Shown: in pieces, positions 8,036 through 15,119 of the stretch
Layout: every line of letters begins with the position of its first letter
Numbering within the stretch: position 1 is the stretch's first letter
Notes under the pieces: model-generated
Databases searched by the model: none
What the model was told of the DNA's origin: nothing
Seen by the model: only the letters and a program-made list of their open reading frames with translations
Assembly: GCA_013288285.1 (NCBI GenBank)
Contig: JABDCE010000011.1
Location: 1 to 48,918 of the forward strand
Reading direction: 5' to 3'
DNA: 48,918 nt
Origin: Bacteroidota bacterium
GTDB taxonomy: Bacteria > Bacteroidota > Bacteroidia > Chitinophagales > Chitinophagaceae
Made by a program: the position numbers and the translations under genes

Positions 8036-9934
8036 TCAACTGACAAAATACATGTCTATTTCACCTTTATTTTTTACTTCTATTTTGCCCCTGTGCGTGC
8101 ATGCATATTTTTCTTTCACCAGTCGGTAAGTGCTGTCCGAGATATTTATCCGGCCCTCTTCGCTGGTTTGCTCCATCCGTGCTGCTGTATTCACCGTGTC
8201 GCCCCATATATCGTAGGCGAACTTCTTTACACCTACTATACCCGCTACCACGCTGCCGCTGTTTATGCCTATTCTTATACCAAAGGTAGTGTTCCCAATC
8301 TGTTCTTTTCTCAGGCGCATAAATTCTCTAATCTCAATGGCCGCTGCCACTACTTCGGTAGCATGCTTCGGGTTCTGTGCCGGCAGGCCGGAAACAGCAA
8401 GATATGCATCGCCTACCGTCTTTATTTTTTCAATGTCGTACTTACTGAGTATGTCGTCAAATGCCTTAAAACAAGTGTGCAGTTCACCTACTAGTTCCTG
8501 CGGCGACATGCGCTCTCCGGCTTCTGTGAAATTCACAAAGTCGGTAAACATCACCGTTACATCATCAAATTGTTTGGCATGGGCGGCGCCATTATTTTTT
8601 AGTTCTTCCGCCACTTCCGGCGGCAAGATGTTCAGCAACAGGTCTTCCGATTTTTTCTTTTCTTTTGAAAGGAGATTGTTCGTGTCTTTTTGTGTTTTGT
8701 AGCTCCTCAATATAAACCCGATAACAAACAGCATCACTACAATGCTGGTAATAAAGAATACCGTTTCATTCCTTTTCTTGGCAAGTGCCAGGTGGCTGAT
8801 CTCCAGTTGTTCTTCTTCGATCTTGTGCTGATCAAATTCTGCTTTTTCCTGCGCCTTCGTTAGGCTGAGAGAATTGAACTGAGAAACAACGCTGTCTTTG
8901 GCTGTTAGCGCTGAGTCGGCGTATAAGTACGCGTTACGCATATCATTTTGGGCTGCGTAAATTTTATAGAGCAATGTATACAACTGCTCAGCCAGGGGGT
9001 ATTTAGGCCAGAAAGGCTTGCTTTCACAGATACTCAAGGCATTGGTTATAATTTCCTTCGCCTTATCTATGTTGTTTTCATCATAGTAGATGGATGCAAG
9101 AATATACATTGATGCAGCTGCATTCTGGATAATCCTGTGAGCCAGGCCATACTCAATATCTTTTTCCAGCAGCGGCTTTGCTTCTTCATATCTTTTCTGG
9201 TAGAAATAGGTGATCCCTATATTCCCTCCGGCAATACCTATCCATACACTGTCATTGTTTCGTTTTGCCTCATCATAAACTTTCCGGAAATACCACTCTG
9301 AACTGTCATAATTTTTTATTTTCCGGTAGCAAAGCCCGATCGTATTCTCCGTAGTATAACGCAAGATGTTCGTGTCGGGTGCGGGAGTGGCCACCGCAGC
9401 CTTCAGGAATTTTATGGCGTTATCAATGTCATCGTACCGGTAGTAGGCACCTCCCAATGTGTATATGTAAGTCTTTTTTGAAGGAAACTCGTCGGGTGTA
9501 TACCTGTTGTATATTTTATACGCAGCTATATAGCTTTCAATCGCTATCCCTTGTTTTTGGTTATTTGGCCAATAATAGTCGCCTATTGCCTGTAGCGCAT
9601 CGGCTTCCAGGATGGGCATGTTATTTTCATGGGCAGTATATGCAAGGTCCTGTATCTTCTTTACATCGTTATCACTCGGTTTATTATCCTTTGCATTTCT
9701 GAATCCAAGTATCGCCAATTCACCAGACAGTTCAGGGTCATCATGTTCTGATGCCCATATTTCTAAATTATTTATGTTATTGTTGATCTCTTGAGATGAA
9801 AGGTGTTTAAAAGTTTTTGTTAAAGAGTCTATGTAGCGCCATTTCTCCGGGTAAGATCTATTCAGCAGATAGGTCGGTTGTCCCATTGCGTTTACACACA
9901 GCAGGCAAAATAGAATAGTAGCGAAACGGGGCAT
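8036..9934 (-). CDS. TPR-sensor adenylate cyclase (class III)
   Basis: A 632-residue protein predicted to make cAMP. In order: signal sequence (MPRFATILFCLLCVNAMGQ), about 370 residues of periplasmic tetratricopeptide repeats, one membrane span (about 390-411), a signalling helix (ILPPEVAEELKNNG), and a C-terminal class III cyclase domain (about 455-632). Metal-binding aspartates lie in MFTDFVNF and KTVGDAY. The base-selecting pair is Lys in EKIKTVGDAY and Asp in YDIWGD, as in adenylate rather than guanylate cyclases, and the transition-state Asn/Arg are in VNTAARM. The catalytic site therefore looks complete. ATG 9934 is preferred over 9979 because it begins the signal peptide. The same-strand secreted protein lies downstream. 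Confidence 0.9.
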   Translation of the reverse strand: MPRFATILFCLLCVNAMGQPTYLLNRSYPEKWRYIDSLTKTFKHLSSQEINNNINNLEIWASEHDDPELSGELAILGFRNAKDNKPSDNDVKKIQDLAYTAHENNMPILEADALQAIGDYYWPNNQKQGIAIESYIAAYKIYNRYTPDEFPSKKTYIYTLGGAYYRYDDIDNAIKFLKAAVATPAPDTNILRYTTENTIGLCYRKIKNYDSSEWYFRKVYDEAKRNNDSVWIGIAGGNIGITYFYQKRYEEAKPLLEKDIEYGLAHRIIQNAAASMYILASIYYDENNIDKAKEIITNALSICESKPFWPKYPLAEQLYTLLYKIYAAQNDMRNAYLYADSALTAKDSVVSQFNSLSLTKAQEKAEFDQHKIEEEQLEISHLALAKKRNETVFFITSIVVMLFVIGFILRSYKTQKDTNNLLSKEKKKSEDLLLNILPPEVAEELKNNGAAHAKQFDDVTVMFTDFVNFTEAGERMSPQELVGELHTCFKAFDDILSKYDIEKIKTVGDAYLAVSGLPAQNPKHATEVVAAAIEIREFMRLRKEQIGNTTFGIRIGINSGSVVAGIVGVKKFAYDIWGDTVNTAARMEQTSEEGRINISDSTYRLVKEKYACTHRGKIEVKNKGEIDMYFVS

Positions 9935-10101
9935 TTCTGGTGTATTCTGTGGCAATATAACAAATAGACAGGTAAGCAATGGTTAATTTAAAATAAATTT
10001 ATTTGTTTGAAGGAATAATTTTTGTGCATGATTTTTTCACCTTTTCCCCCTTACTAATAATATTTATTATTTTAATAATTATTAAATATACGCTTAACAC
10101 T

Positions 10102-10142
10102 TACCTTTACGCACTATAAGGAATAGCGGTAATAAAAACCGC
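10102..10142 (+). promoter_or_regulatory. Possible promoter and leader hairpin for HD-YitT pair
   Basis: The 288-nt gap between the divergent cyclase and HD genes is very AT-rich around 10010-10095. TACCTTTA at 10102-10109 is one base off the -7 consensus. A small hairpin (GCGGT 10126-10130 / ACCGC 10138-10142) would lie in the roughly 100-nt leader. No known riboswitch was recognised. Confidence 0.25.
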
Positions 10143-10222
10143 GTACGTGAGCACTGATATTTTATAGATACCTGACTAAAGAAGTGAAATAAATATTACA
10201 TTAGCAAACTATTCCGCGAAAT

Positions 10223-10807
10223 ATGCAATTTGAAAAAACGAAGAAATTTATTTTTGCCAAACTAAAAAAGGATTTGGCAAAACATCTTAGTTATCATAGC
10301 GTTAATCATATTAAAGATGTTTATTCAGCGGCTGAACGGTTAGCTAAACACGAAGGAGTAACAGGCGAAGACCTTACCTTGCTGCTTACTGCCGTTTTGT
10401 TTCATGATTCCGGATTTTTGATGCAGCAAAAAGGCCACGAGAAAATATCTTGTGATATAGCCAAAGAATACTTGCCGCAGTTCGAATATAATCATGATCA
10501 GATAGAACGTATATGCGGCATGATCATGGCCACAAGTATTCCTCAAACGCCCCATAACCTGATGGAAGAGATCATTTGCGATGCTGATCTCGATTACCTG
10601 GGCAGGGATGATTTTTTCACTATTGGCAATAATTTGTATGCAGAGTTGCAGGTGTACGGGATGATAAACAGTGAGGATGAATGGAATAATATGCAGGTAG
10701 GCTTTTTAAAGAAACATCATTATTTTACCAAGACAGCGATCAGGCTTAGAAAAGCAAAAAAAGATGAGCATCTGAAAGAGGTAAAAGCAATGCTCAAAAA
10801 ACAATAG
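10223..10807 (+). CDS. HD-domain metal-dependent phosphohydrolase
   Basis: A cytoplasmic protein of 194 residues with the HD superfamily metal ligands: His in YHSVNH (about 25-29), the HD doublet in LFHDSGF (His61-Asp62), His in KGHEKIS (about 72) and a later Asp in ICDADLDYLG. The spacing suits a small single-domain HD phosphohydrolase acting on nucleotides or similar phosphates. The substrate cannot be assigned. It lacks the HDc-GYP or RelA signatures. It is 6 nt upstream of the YitT-like gene and almost certainly co-transcribed with it. Confidence 0.82.
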   Translation: MQFEKTKKFIFAKLKKDLAKHLSYHSVNHIKDVYSAAERLAKHEGVTGEDLTLLLTAVLFHDSGFLMQQKGHEKISCDIAKEYLPQFEYNHDQIERICGMIMATSIPQTPHNLMEEIICDADLDYLGRDDFFTIGNNLYAELQVYGMINSEDEWNNMQVGFLKKHHYFTKTAIRLRKAKKDEHLKEVKAMLKKQ

Positions 10808-10813
10808 ATTTCC

Positions 10814-11695
10814 ATGAAGATTCTTAACCATTTACCAAGTGGTTTACAAGACGTAGTTTATATTGTAGCGGGGATATTTGTAGCTGGTTTCGGGTTGAAA
10901 AGTTTCCTGATCCCAAATACGTTTTTAGATGGTGGGGTAACAGGTGTTTGCCTGCTCATCAATGAATTGTGGCATATAAACCTTGCCGTCCTCATCGTAT
11001 TGATAAATATCCCGTTCATCATAATGGGAGCATACCAGATCAATCGGAAATTTGCCTATAAAACACTCGCCTGCATTATAGGCCTTGCCATCTGTCTTCA
11101 GTTCGTTACCTATCCGGTTATTACGCAGGACAAATTGCTGGTATCACTTTTCGGCGGCTTCTTCCTGGGTATAGGTATAGGGCTGTGTATGCGTGGTGGT
11201 TGTGCCATAGACGGAATCGAAGTGCTGGTGCTCTACACCTGGAAGCGAAGCAGCTTTACTGTTAGCGAGATCATCCTGGGCATGAATACAGCTATATTTC
11301 TTATCGCTGCATTGAAATTCGGCCTGCCTATTGGTTTGTATGCGATGCTCACATACTATGCGGCTACACACACTATAGCTTATGTGGTGGAGGGGATAGA
11401 AGAATATACCGGTGTAACTATTATTTCAGGCAAAAGTGAAGATATAAAAGAGAAACTGGTGATGCACCTGGGCAGGGGTATAACAATATACAAGGGCGAG
11501 CGTGGCTTTATGAAGCACAGCTATGACGTAAGCCAGGATTGCGACATTGTATTTACTGTCATTACCCGCCTTGAAGTACGGAAACTGAAGAACGTGGTTT
11601 ATCACATAGACCCCAAAGCGTTCGTATTTACCAATACCATTAAGGAAGCTGCCGGTGGGGTATTGAAACGTCATGCGGGTGGCCACCAGGGGTAA
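10814..11695 (+). CDS. YitT family membrane protein (DUF161 + DUF2179)
   Basis: A 293-residue protein with five or so hydrophobic helices over residues 1-195, matching the YitT membrane part (conserved FLDGGVTGVCLL near residue 38 and CAIDGIEVLVLY near 132). It is followed by a soluble DUF2179 domain (about 200-285; TIYKGERGF, VVYHIDPKAFV) that resembles PII-like small-molecule sensors. Function is unknown in the family; transport or sensing is inferred. The gene starts 6 nt after the HD hydrolase stop. Confidence 0.88.
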   Translation: MKILNHLPSGLQDVVYIVAGIFVAGFGLKSFLIPNTFLDGGVTGVCLLINELWHINLAVLIVLINIPFIIMGAYQINRKFAYKTLACIIGLAICLQFVTYPVITQDKLLVSLFGGFFLGIGIGLCMRGGCAIDGIEVLVLYTWKRSSFTVSEIILGMNTAIFLIAALKFGLPIGLYAMLTYYAATHTIAYVVEGIEEYTGVTIISGKSEDIKEKLVMHLGRGITIYKGERGFMKHSYDVSQDCDIVFTVITRLEVRKLKNVVYHIDPKAFVFTNTIKEAAGGVLKRHAGGHQG

Positions 11696-11730
11696 GATGT
11701 TATCGCATAGAGGTTTGGGGTTTTTATCAT

Positions 11731-11738
11731 TACTTTTG
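11731..11738 (+). promoter_or_regulatory. -7 promoter element of the permease gene
   Basis: TACTTTTG fits TAnnTTTG exactly. It ends only 8 nt before the permease ATG, so the transcript would have almost no leader. No convincing -33 TTG lies at the normal distance. Confidence 0.4.
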
Positions 11739-11746
11739 ACCTTGTC

Positions 11747-13447
11747 ATGAAGCAGGATCTATTCCGGAAAAAAACACTGGATCATATTAATAAAGAGGTT
11801 GCTGCCGGGCTCACTGATGGCCATAGCAGCAGTATGAATAAGGTGCTTACCGTACGTGATCTTACATTCATGGGTATCGCAGCTATCGTAGGTGCAGGTA
11901 TCTTCTCTACAATTGGTAAGGCAAGTTTTGATGGTGGACCCGGAATCATACTTCTGTTTTTGTTTATCTCGGTAGCCTGTGGTTTCTCAGCTATCTGCTA
12001 TGCGGAGTTTGCCAGCATGGTGCCGGTATCGGGTAGCGCCTATACTTATTCTTATGTTGCGTTTGGCGAGATAATTGCCTGGATCATAGGGTGGGACCTG
12101 CTCATGGAGTACGCCATAGGTAATATTGCCGTTGCCATTTCCTGGAGCGACTATTTTACAGCGCTTGTGGACAGTATACGTATCGGCAGCTTTCATGCCC
12201 ATATACCCGAATACCTGGCAACAGATTACTGGACGGCAAAAGATGGGGCAACCGAGGCGGCTAAGTTAGCATGGGCTGGTGCGCCTGTTTTGGGTAGTAT
12301 CAGGTTTATCTGCAATCTTCCGGCTTTTCTTATCACGGCGCTGATAACCTGGGTTATATACATTGGTATAAAGGAATCAAGGCGCAGCACCAATATAATG
12401 GTGATACTGAAAATAGCCATTATACTCCTGGTGATGATAGCGGGCTGCTTTTATGTAAATACCGCTAACTGGACGCCCTTCCTGCCAAATGGTATCGGAG
12501 GCGTGCTTACCGGCACGTCGGCGGTATTCTTTTCCTACATAGGTTTCGACGCTATTTCCACAACGGCAGAAGAATGTAAAAACCCGCAGCGCGATCTGCC
12601 AAAGGCAATGTTTTATTCGTTGATCATCTGTACGGTAGTATATATACTGGTGGCATTGGTGCTCACAGGTATGACCAGCTATAAGAACCTGAATGTGGGT
12701 GATCCGCTGGCTTATGTCTTTAGCACTATGAACAGCAAGTGGGCAAACTGGATAGCTGGCGTCATTTCTATCAGTGCTGTCATTGCTACCGCCAGCGTGC
12801 TATTGGTTTTTCAACTGGGCCAGCCCCGTATATGGATGAGCATGAGCCGCGATGGCCTGTTGCCACCCATATTTGCAAGACTGCACCCAAAGTACAAGAC
12901 ACCATCGTTCTCCACTGTTCTTACTGGCATAATAGTAGGTATACCCGCCCTGTTCATGAATCTCACCGTAGTAGTAGATCTAACCAGCGTAGGCACCTTA
13001 TTCGCTTTCGTGCTGGTATGCGGTGGCATTCTAAAGCTGCAAAATGACCCCGAACGCCTGCAAAGCAAGTTTAAGACACCTTACGTTAACGGCAAATGGA
13101 TAGTACCACTCATGTTTATTGCATCAGTGGTACTATTTGAAAAATACTATCCGGGAGGTTTTCAGGGCTATTTGAATTTCAGCGATACCAAGGGAAGTGT
13201 GACCTGGGATACAATACATGGCAAGGTGCCTTTCCTGTTATTTGGCATCACATTTATTGTCACCACTATTCTATCCTTTATCAAAAATTACTCACTGATA
13301 CCAGTACTCGGTTTTCTGTGCTGCACCTACCTGCTTTCAGAGTCCGGCACTACAAACTGGGAGCGTTTTCTTGTATGGTTGGTGGTTGGGCTTGTCCTCT
13401 ACTTTATATACGGGTATAAGCACAGCAAGTTATCCATGGTCAAGTAA
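11747..13447 (+). CDS. APC superfamily amino-acid permease
   Basis: Inner-membrane transporter of 566 residues with about 12-14 hydrophobic helices. The GAGIF motif (49-53) in the first helix, and FFSYIGFDAISTTAEECKNP after helix 6, are typical of the cationic amino-acid transporter branch of the APC superfamily (TC 2.A.3). The length, with extra helices at the C-terminus, also fits that branch. The substrate is probably an amino acid, but which one cannot be read. It ends 4 nt before the convergent acidic-protein gene. Confidence 0.93.
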   Translation: MKQDLFRKKTLDHINKEVAAGLTDGHSSSMNKVLTVRDLTFMGIAAIVGAGIFSTIGKASFDGGPGIILLFLFISVACGFSAICYAEFASMVPVSGSAYTYSYVAFGEIIAWIIGWDLLMEYAIGNIAVAISWSDYFTALVDSIRIGSFHAHIPEYLATDYWTAKDGATEAAKLAWAGAPVLGSIRFICNLPAFLITALITWVIYIGIKESRRSTNIMVILKIAIILLVMIAGCFYVNTANWTPFLPNGIGGVLTGTSAVFFSYIGFDAISTTAEECKNPQRDLPKAMFYSLIICTVVYILVALVLTGMTSYKNLNVGDPLAYVFSTMNSKWANWIAGVISISAVIATASVLLVFQLGQPRIWMSMSRDGLLPPIFARLHPKYKTPSFSTVLTGIIVGIPALFMNLTVVVDLTSVGTLFAFVLVCGGILKLQNDPERLQSKFKTPYVNGKWIVPLMFIASVVLFEKYYPGGFQGYLNFSDTKGSVTWDTIHGKVPFLLFGITFIVTTILSFIKNYSLIPVLGFLCCTYLLSESGTTNWERFLVWLVVGLVLYFIYGYKHSKLSMVK

Positions 13448-13451
13448 TTAG

Positions 13452-13922
13452 CTATTCTCCCTTGTTCTCTTCCTGACCCTCGTGGAGGTCGCCACCCAGG
13501 CTGTAATAGTTATTTTCTTCATCTTCCTCACCAATAGCTTCATCTGCATCATCGGCTGCGCTGCCGGGCACATCCAGTCCCGCCCCGCTCAGGTCGTTGG
13601 CACTGTCTGATTCATTGAGCGGATCGCCATCTGTGTCATACTCATCAAGTTGTGCATGCAACAGGTTTATGTCGTCAGTGGTGTCCATGTTTTGTTCAGC
13701 TGCATTAAGTAGCTGCAAGTCTTCAGGGGTTACATCTGCATCAGTGCCGGGGACTATATCAGCTTCATTCTCCGCATCGTCAACAATCGCATCTTCTGTT
13801 GCAGGGCCTTGGTTCATGTCTGCCTTCAGCGCTCGGCCGGTATTGTTGTCCGGTTCGGTAATATCTTCACTTACAGGGTAGTGGGGGTAGCCGGGCAGAT
13901 TCTTATCTTCTTTATTTTTCAT
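13452..13922 (-). CDS. Small, very acidic hypothetical protein
   Basis: A 156-residue cytoplasmic-looking protein extremely rich in Asp/Glu/Asn and without hydrophobic segments, likely disordered. The ends look most constrained: LPGYPHYPVSEDIT near the start and EENNYYSLGGD near the end. I recall similar short acidic proteins with such ends in other Bacteroidota, but no function is known to me. The middle carries phrases such as DVTPEDLQLL and LDVPGSAADDADEAIGEEDE. It is convergent with the permease. Confidence 0.7.
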   Translation of the reverse strand: MKNKEDKNLPGYPHYPVSEDITEPDNNTGRALKADMNQGPATEDAIVDDAENEADIVPGTDADVTPEDLQLLNAAEQNMDTTDDINLLHAQLDEYDTDGDPLNESDSANDLSGAGLDVPGSAADDADEAIGEEDEENNYYSLGGDLHEGQEENKGE

Positions 13923-14011
13923 TTTGCAGTGTTTACTACAAAGCTAAAAAACACATGCCATGGGCTTTATGACGATGGTCAGCATAGACAGTATAGATAA
14001 CAAAATAGATA

Positions 14012-14047
14012 TCCCCCTGCAACCCTTTTCAGGATCACGCAGGGGGA
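14012..14047 (-). terminator. Terminator of the DUF4142-cupredoxin operon
   Basis: A 9-bp GC-rich stem (arms 14012-14020 and 14039-14047) with an 18-nt loop, located 17 nt past the cupredoxin stop on the minus strand. On that strand a T-rich stretch follows. Confidence 0.55.
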
Positions 14048-14063
14048 GTCTAAAAAAACCACA

Positions 14064-14471
14064 TCATTGAACTACTATCTTTCCCTTCATTACCGGGTGT
14101 ATCGTGCAGTAATAGTCTGAGCTTTGTGTTGCTACTAACTTCCACGAGGCATCTGCAGGTAGCGGCTTGGATGTCCATGCCTTGCTGTGTTCTTCGGTGA
14201 TGTCGTGTGTTACCATGTCGTGATTGTAAAATACAACGGTATCACCTTTCTTTACCGTTATAGTGTCCGGGTCGAATTTCATCAGCGCTATGGTCACTGC
14301 ATATACCTTGGGCATAGTGTCGCCTCCTGAAGCCTTGAGCTTAGTTGCATATTCGTCCTGCGCAAAATGAACCGTAGGTACCGATGGTGTATTCGATGAA
14401 CAACCGGCCAACATAAACGCACAGCAACCCACGCACAATACGCTTTTAAGTATCGTTTTTATTGTAGCCAT
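14064..14471 (-). CDS. Cupredoxin-like lipoprotein (type 1 copper)
   Basis: A 135-residue envelope protein. The signal ends in a lipobox (MLAGC, Cys24), so it should be lipid-anchored. The domain is a plastocyanin/azurin-like fold with probable type 1 copper ligands His89 (in MVTHDIT), Cys122, His125 and Met128 (YYCTIHPVM), all present. The likely role is periplasmic electron transfer or copper binding. It starts immediately after the stop of the DUF4142 gene with no gap, so both are translated from one message. The electron partner is not evident in the window. Confidence 0.88.
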   Translation of the reverse strand: MATIKTILKSVLCVGCCAFMLAGCSSNTPSVPTVHFAQDEYATKLKASGGDTMPKVYAVTIALMKFDPDTITVKKGDTVVFYNHDMVTHDITEEHSKAWTSKPLPADASWKLVATQSSDYYCTIHPVMKGKIVVQ

Positions 14472-15023
14472 TTACTTTGTAAATTCTTTTTGTACCATTT
14501 CGGCATGCATCAGGTGCTCTTTGAGTGCGGGTACTACGCTCTGCAGCAGTTGTTTCAGCTCTGCGTTCTGCGCCTGGGGTACCAATACACCTTCGACCAC
14601 TGAGATAACTGCTTTGTGATAAGCCACTTCGTTATCTATATAAGCCTTGTTGAACGCCTCACCTGATTTTGAATTCAGCATCTTCCTTGTTTTTGCTGCA
14701 TCTGAATTCAGCTTTTTACTTACGCTGTTGTCTTTTGGGGTTACACCCAGTTTTTTGCACAATGCTGCGGCCTTTGCAATAATTGCTTTGTGGTCGTTTG
14801 ACATGGTCTGCGCAAATTTAAGCACATCAGCGTTTTTAGATTTTTTCTGTGCTACTTCAGCATAGCTGATATCTACCTGGTTAGCAGTAACGGCTACCGA
14901 TGCGATCTCCGGGTCTGTGAGTTTGGAAGTTCCCTGCGCCACGGCAGATGTTGAAAACATTACGGAGCAGAGCATAGCGGCTGATGCCCATGCGGTGATT
15001 GTTTTGGTCAAGTTCATGTTCAT
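14472..15023 (-). CDS. DUF4142 secreted four-helix protein
   Basis: A 183-residue exported protein. The N-terminal signal is MNMNLTKTITAWASAAMLCSVMFSTSAVAQ (described here as residues 1-30 of the product). The body is a DUF4142 helical bundle: ASVAVTANQVDISYAEVA, FAQTMSNDHKAI and YIDNEVAYHKAV, with His residues in the ferritin-like pattern (NDHK, YHKAV, LKEHLMHAEM). Function is unknown in the family. It is the first gene of the two-gene operon with the cupredoxin. Met3 is an alternative start. Confidence 0.86.
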   Translation of the reverse strand: MNMNLTKTITAWASAAMLCSVMFSTSAVAQGTSKLTDPEIASVAVTANQVDISYAEVAQKKSKNADVLKFAQTMSNDHKAIIAKAAALCKKLGVTPKDNSVSKKLNSDAAKTRKMLNSKSGEAFNKAYIDNEVAYHKAVISVVEGVLVPQAQNAELKQLLQSVVPALKEHLMHAEMVQKEFTK

Positions 15024-15119
15024 AATTTTTGATGGTTATGAACATTAGAGTACCAAAATGAAAAAAGGTTACAAAATACTTTCCGGGAACATAAAAAACT
15101 GGTTGTCAGTGGGTTCAGG

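Noticed and set aside
8021-8702. Long plus-strand open frames across the cyclase gene
   Set aside because: They are antisense to a protein with complete cyclase motifs and have no recognisable features.
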